Source: Salvator merianae
Lineage: Eukaryota; Chordata; Lepidosauria; Squamata; Teiidae
Direction: 5' to 3'
NCBI GenBank assembly: GCA_003586115.2
Contig: QVOM02000073.1
Location: 62,109,512-62,173,511 of the forward strand
DNA length: 64,000 nt
The notes under the pieces were generated by a model. That model searched no databases. It had not been told where the DNA came from and saw only the letters and a list, made by a program, of their open reading frames with translations. Made by a program: the position numbers and the translations under genes. Below are positions 59,621 through 64,000 of this stretch, in pieces. Each line of letters opens with the position of its first letter. Positions within the stretch are counted from its first letter, which is position 1.

Positions 59621-60570
59621 AATAAAAAATCTTTTCTTATTATTAATACCATGAAACACAAACATAACACCAACAATATATACATACTTAACAATCTCTG
59701 CCCCTAACCCTTCCCTCCCATAGAAGTCCCAAACTGATTCTTTAAATTATTTCAATAGTTATATTCTCATATTTCTATAAATAAAGTTGTAATAAAAGGT
59801 AGACTCATATTGGTAAATTTAATAATGTAATTTTCTCCAGGATTTCAACTGTTGCTCTTTTCAGTAGATACTGAAAATAAATACCCTTGATGTCTGAAAC
59901 CAATCTTTATTTAAAGCACTTCCTTCCACTTCTGCTCAAATTTCCTTGTACCAGTTCTTCCTGGTTAACTGGTCAGCTGATTTTCAATGTTTTGCTATTA
60001 GATACTTAGCTGCGTATAATAGATAATTCATTATGTTATGTTTCATGGGAATCTTCACTAAATTATGTAGTATATAGACTTGAGGATCCATATTTATATT
60101 CAGTATTTTCCTTAATTCATGACTCACTGTTTTCCAAAATCTACTTACTTTCTCACATTCCCACCACATGTGAGTTTTTGGTCACAGCCTTGCTGACAGA
60201 TGGTATGTGGTGTCTTAGTTATTCTTGCAATATATCATGGAGTTCTATACCATCAGTAAATAACCTTGGTGTATATTTCTTTCATTTGGGTGGATTTCTG
60301 CTGAACTTATTTCATACTATTTTACACCAATCCTCTGTTGAGATCTGAGTTGAGAGATATTTTTCCCAGAGTTCTTTAACTCTTGTCAAAGATGTATCAC
60401 TGTTAAGCATAATCTTTAAATTTTTGATATCAACCCTTTCACTGTACTTGAAAGCTCTTTAACTAGCATCTCAAAAGGATTCAATGGTCTATTTATTATG
60501 TTATTTCTTTACTTTATAGAGAACTTGTTATTGAATGTAACACCAGTCAGTTATTAGCTTGAGGACATAG
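59621..60570 (-). mobile_element. L1 LINE 3' end inserted in inverted orientation
   Basis: On the minus strand the sequence gives RPLNPFEMLVKELSSTVKGL, KELWEKYLSTQISTEDW, then MWWECEKVSRFWKTVSHELR and YLLYAAKYLIAKH. These are C-terminal landmarks of L1 ORF2. An AT-rich 3' UTR reaches the L1 plus-strand break at about 59620. Upstream domains are missing. Confidence 0.85.
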
Positions 60571-60999
60571 TATTTATTTTATATGTTTCTTGTCAGAAAA
60601 ATCTTTTAATGGTTTAAGCCCATGATGGGCTAATTTGTCCCACTGGTCTTATCTGTTCCCAGCTGAGGGTAATGTTTTGTTTGCAGAAATTGTGATGCTG
60701 TTGGCAGTAGCTGTTTCTACCATATATGCCAGGTGCAAATTGTTTCCTGTATTAAAGGATTATCCTGTTTTGCCAAACTCATTTTCACATTATTTTCATA
60801 TGGAATTGTGTTCAAAATAGGCACTATCTTTGTTTTAGTTTCTCTCCATTTGGGGGGAACAGAAGTGTTAACCCATGCAGTGCCTATGTCAAATGAAAGG
60901 CATGATAATAAAATGTTATTATCATTTTATAATAATGATAATTATTATATCCCCCCCCCCGTGTGAAGCAACCTCCCCGTGTGAAGCACTTTTTTGAAT
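60571..60999. other. Unassigned; AT-rich hairpin, C-run and short direct repeat
   Basis: Around 60899-60995 there is an AT-rich imperfect palindrome (GATAATAAAATGTTATTATC), a run of ten C residues, and CCCCGTGTGAAGCA twice. It separates two minus-strand L1 pieces. Confidence 0.4.
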
Positions 61000-61529
61000 T
61001 ATAATATTTGACAGTCCAGATCCTTTCTTTTCTTTAAGTGTTTTTTAATAGTTTTAACAAAGAACAGGAGAGAAGCATATCATAACAGTATAAAACATAA
61101 CACTGAACATAACATTAAGCTGCAGGAGGATGAAAGTGAAATCTAAATGCATTTCTACATGGATTGTAAAACAGTTTATTCTTTACAAATGGTAAAAAAT
61201 TCTCTCTATCATTTACAAAAGACTTCAAAATATGGTTTCCATGTTTGTTAAAAAAAATTATCTATTTCCTGGCTCTCCATTACTTTGTATTGAGTAGTAA
61301 TTAATTTGTTAACCAAAATGTCCCAGATTCTAGTGTACCATTGGTCTGATGATAACTGAGAAGAATCCTTCCAGTGCTAAATGACAACAGCATTAGTGGC
61401 CAGGATTAGAAAATCTATTAAGGACTTATGAGGTAGACTTTCATTCTAGATCTTTTTGATTTATGGATATACTACTCCATTAGAGATTTTATTTTATTGA
61501 GAATCTGCATAATTTGATGTAGAGACAGT
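61000..61529 (-). mobile_element. L1 LINE 3' end, second inverted copy
   Basis: On the minus strand, LATNAVVI-x-HWKDSSQL, then SDQWYTRIWDILVNKLITTQ, follow the L1 C-terminus (pattern AARLVIAKxWK...WYTKLWDIAVMDKLT). An A-rich 3' UTR with ACATAACATAA words is shared with the copy at 6640. The upstream side is cut at 61530 by the CpG-rich MITE. Confidence 0.7.
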
Positions 61530-62194
61530 GGGCCTGTTTGCACTGCAGCAGTAGTCCATTCGCTGAAACGGAGCTTTCGCACTCCCACGGGTGCGTGCCT
61601 CACCCGATCCGAACCACGCTTCTCCCGATCCGAACCTGATGCTGGGTAAGGCAAGACAAGTAATTACTTGTCTTGATTCTGACCTATACGATTGACCGAA
61701 AATCGGTGATGGTGCTTTTGCACTCCCTTCGTCTCGCACTTCCTGTCGGTCGCTCTGATGTCAGCAGATGTAGCCGGTTTCCGTATGTGCCGTTCCTCGC
61801 TACGAAGATGCCCGCCCACTTTGGAGCGTACTTCGTAAGTGAGGACGAAGTTGCGTCTGGTTTTCGCCGTCTTCGTAACGGCATCGGAATCCAGCCCCTT
61901 CCGCCTATCGCTGAATGCGAAGTAGGCTCTGCAGCTTCGTAGCGGCACCACGAAAATGACGCTGCTAGGAAGGGGCGCTCCGCCAATGGTGAGCATCGGA
62001 GGGGGGAACGTCCGGCCGCCGGTGACGGCGCGGAAATGAACTTGGTGCCGAAGCATTCACACTGACATGGCAGCTGGCTACCTTCGGGTACAGTCTATCA
62101 CAGACTAGTGCGAATGTGAGGAACCTCTCCTCATCTGCAACGGCCTGAAGCATGCTAATTAGAACGTTCTGCTGACCTAAGTGTGAACAGGCCC
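61530..62194. mobile_element. CpG-rich non-autonomous DNA transposon (665 bp)
   Basis: The left end GGGCCTGTTTGCACT and the inverted right end GGGCCTGTTCACACT are terminal inverted repeats. The body is far richer in G, C and especially CpG than the AT-rich surroundings. It contains a perfect 24-bp palindrome (61652-61675) and two copies of CCCGATCCGAACC (about 61606 and 61624). It has open frames on both strands, the longest 130 codons, but none resembles a transposase; they follow from the base composition. No clear target duplication is visible. Confidence 0.75.
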
Positions 62195-62394
62195 AGAGTG
62201 GCAAACAAAAATAAAGCTTTTGGTAGAAACTTCATTTTAGGTACAGCTATTTGCCCCATCAGAAATAAAGGTGATTTGGCCCTTTTTTTTTTTAATATTC
62301 TTCCTAATTTGATTTAATGGTGGCTTCTAATTGTAACTGATGATTTTATTTAATTTTTGTGATATTTGAATACCCAAAATTTGCTACTTAACTT
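62195..62394. other. Unassigned, between the MITE and the L1
   Basis: AT-rich; possibly the rest of the inverted L1 copy. Nothing specific recognised. Confidence 0.35.
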
Positions 62395-63545
62395 AAAAAA
62401 AGGAATATAAATGTTATGATACTGCCTTAAAAGATTGCCAGGTTAATCGCATCACTGATTCAACGGAAATAGCACATCACATGCAAGCATTTTTTAAAAG
62501 TATGTAGTCAGGATTCCCATCCAACCCACAGGAAATAGAAGATTTCCTGAATTCCATTGAGCTTCCCAAGATTCTAATTTTCAACTAGTAGCTCTTAAGA
62601 CTCTCATTACAGAGGAGGTCATCACCAAAATGATTGTCAATTTAGATGGCATGATGCTTCTACAAGCAATTTAGCCAAAGCTTAACTCCTCTCCTTACAA
62701 AACTTTTCATGTATGTGCTGGAAACAGGTGTCATCCTCCCCAAAGGAGAGAGGACTTATTACAACAGTCCCTAAGAATGCAGATGCTTCCCTTAAACTGC
62801 TTCAATATTGCCCAATCTCTCTTCTGGGGCAGGATTTCAATTTGCTAACAAGAATCTTGTCTGATAGTCGTGCACCGGTAGCAATATCTATTATCTCCAA
62901 TGGTCAATTTGGCTTCCTTTCTGAAAAGCAAATTTTGGACCCCATCATAAAAACTATTGATGTCTTAGCACATCATATACAATCAAATATTCCTCTTGCA
63001 GTCACATCTCTTTATCTTTACAAGGATTTTGATTCAATTGGTCATACATATCTAATTAAAACCCTACAAAAGATGGAATTTGCCCCGAAATTTCTCCCAG
63101 CCATCTCTCATATATATGAACAAGCCCAAGCAAAACCATCTGTAAATAAATACATAATTCCTCTTTTTTCAATGAATCAAGGAATGTGACAAGGTTGTCT
63201 TCTGTTCTCTCTCCTTTTTATTCTCACCGTTGAGCTGCTGATAAATTAAAAAATCATCCTCAGATCTCTGGATATAAATTCGACCAACCCTGAATCTTAC
63301 TCAATTTGTTGTCAATCGATGTCATAATACTGCTTACCTCTAACCACCTTACTGGTATTCCAGCTGTGATTGACACTTTCTCCAAATTTTAGCAGGATCT
63401 CGAGACTTAACTTTGACCCTGCTGGCATACCTGAGAGGATGGTTGTCGCTGTAGTCAACTTTTAGCTGAAACTTCCAAAATTGGTATGCAGGACTGCTCC
63501 CATAGCTTTACAACATTGAAGAACAGGATCTCCCATGCTCTCCTC
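62395..63545 (+). mobile_element. L1 LINE ORF2, reverse-transcriptase relic
   Basis: A 158-codon open frame (62713-63189) reads YCPISLLGQDFNLLTRILSD, SIISNGQFGFLSEKQILDPI and LYKDFDSIGHTYLIKTLQKM, then a Q-G-C-L-x-S-L-L-F-I-L region after a stop. This is L1 fingers and palm. At 63310-63400 the frame D-V-I-I-L-L-T-S-N-H-L-T-G-I-P-A-V continues, but the preceding Y-A-D-D is lost. The thumb GMQDCSHSFTTLKNRISHAL lies near 63485-63545. It is probably the same element as the pieces at 56095 and 58626. Confidence 0.9.
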
Positions 63546-63653
63546 CATTGTTCCACATGAAGTTCAAAGTTCAGTTAGAACATGTTTGAAGTTCTTATGA
63601 TTCAATTTCAGTTGAACTGTACCAGGAAAAAATGTCCATGCATACCTCTATTA
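63546..63653. mobile_element. Right end of a TA-flanked MITE inserted in the L1
   Basis: Words GTTCAAAGTTCAG, GAACATGTTTGAAGTTC and the terminus TGCATACCTCTA match the GAGATGTGC family (TGCACATCTCTA). L1 coding sequence resumes directly after. Confidence 0.5.
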
Positions 63654-64000
63654 TGAACTATTGGAGAGACTGATTAATAATGAAATACAAAACATTCTAA
63701 AAATTGACATCACCCCAACTCCAGAAGCATGTCTCCTGCAATCTATTCAAGGGACTCAATGCATCTTTGGTTCATAGAACACTTTTGAAATTTCCGTTTA
63801 TGGCTGCTAAACTTCAAATAGGCAGAAATTGGCAGAGCTGCTCCCCCCTTTCTACAGACACCTGGTACTTTGCCTTAGCAGAATTCACAAATTCTCAGAT
63901 AAAGCGAATGAAAAGCCTAGAAATTCTATACCATGTGGAGGCCTCTGCTAGAAAGTTGACCATATCAACCATTCCTCTTTCAATCTAGCTACTCCCCTCC
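63654..64000 (+). mobile_element. L1 LINE ORF2, C-terminal region, running off the window
   Basis: LINNEIQNILKIDITPTPEA, then C-L-L-Q-S, followed in another frame by MAAKLQIGRNWQSCSPLSTD and TWYFALAEF. These match the L1 C-terminus (I-L-N-V-D-L-P-x-T-P-E-A-C-L-L-G and AAKLCIARHWK). One frameshift lies between the two. The 3' UTR is outside the window. Confidence 0.85.

Noticed and set aside
61664..62056. 130-codon open frame (minus) and overlapping frames on both strands in the CpG-rich MITE
   Set aside because: Open frames of similar length occur on both strands of the same G+C-rich element, with no domain resemblance. Base composition explains them.

Overview
The window looks like AT-rich intergenic or intronic DNA from a squamate reptile, possibly a gecko, although the species is a guess. 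This rests on the repeats. There are several CR1 copies with the squamate-type 3' end (a 'GATCCAGCAGG...CTTATGTTCTTA' tail). There are also squamate-type L2 elements, old L1 elements, Penelope-like (PLE) relics, and many short palindromic DNA transposons (MITEs). I found no host exon, tRNA, rRNA, CRISPR array or bacterial-type operon. Every coding-like stretch I can name belongs to a decayed transposon.

Layout. 0-7 kb: a CR1 3' end (minus), a 17-bp tandem repeat and a small MITE in otherwise unassigned sequence. 6.6-10.3 kb: an L1 3' end (minus), a long CR1 with most of its reverse transcriptase (plus) and an L2 3' end (plus). 12-18.4 kb: an inverted-repeat element; the C-terminal end of a PLE followed by a decayed hammerhead ribozyme (minus); L2 and CR1 fragments; an L2 whose 5' half and 3' half lie in opposite orientations, as twin priming would leave them; and a CR1 3' end. 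18.9-26.7 kb: an L1 reverse transcriptase split by MITEs, a large inverted repeat, several MITEs and an L2 piece. 28-35 kb: a second PLE hammerhead relic, three CR1 3' ends and a 246-256-bp tandem duplication. 38.5-42.4 kb: a hairpin MITE, a possible tyrosine-recombinase relic, a long L2 (minus) and a MITE with perfect 17-bp inverted termini. 42.4-56 kb: mostly unassigned sequence with scattered MITEs and short tandem repeats. 56-64 kb: what appears to be one ancient plus-strand L1 (ORF1, endonuclease, reverse transcriptase and C-terminal domain, in order). It is interrupted near 59.62-62.39 kb by two minus-strand L1 3' ends and a strikingly CpG-rich MITE, and it runs off the window.

The elements do not form a working pathway. 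All reverse-transcriptase fragments carry stops, frameshifts or lost catalytic residues: the CR1 F-A-D-D box reads F-A-N-T, the L2 Y-A-D-D reads Y-A-F-E, and the 63-kb L1 has lost its Y-A-D-D. The value of the window is its record of insertion order, twin priming, ribozyme decay and MITE structure. I did not find a convincing new biological system. The best second looks are the two PLE hammerhead relics, the inverted L2, the CpG-rich MITE and the possible recombinase relic. Element names come from remembered family features and hand translation, not database searches, and boundaries are approximate unless stated.
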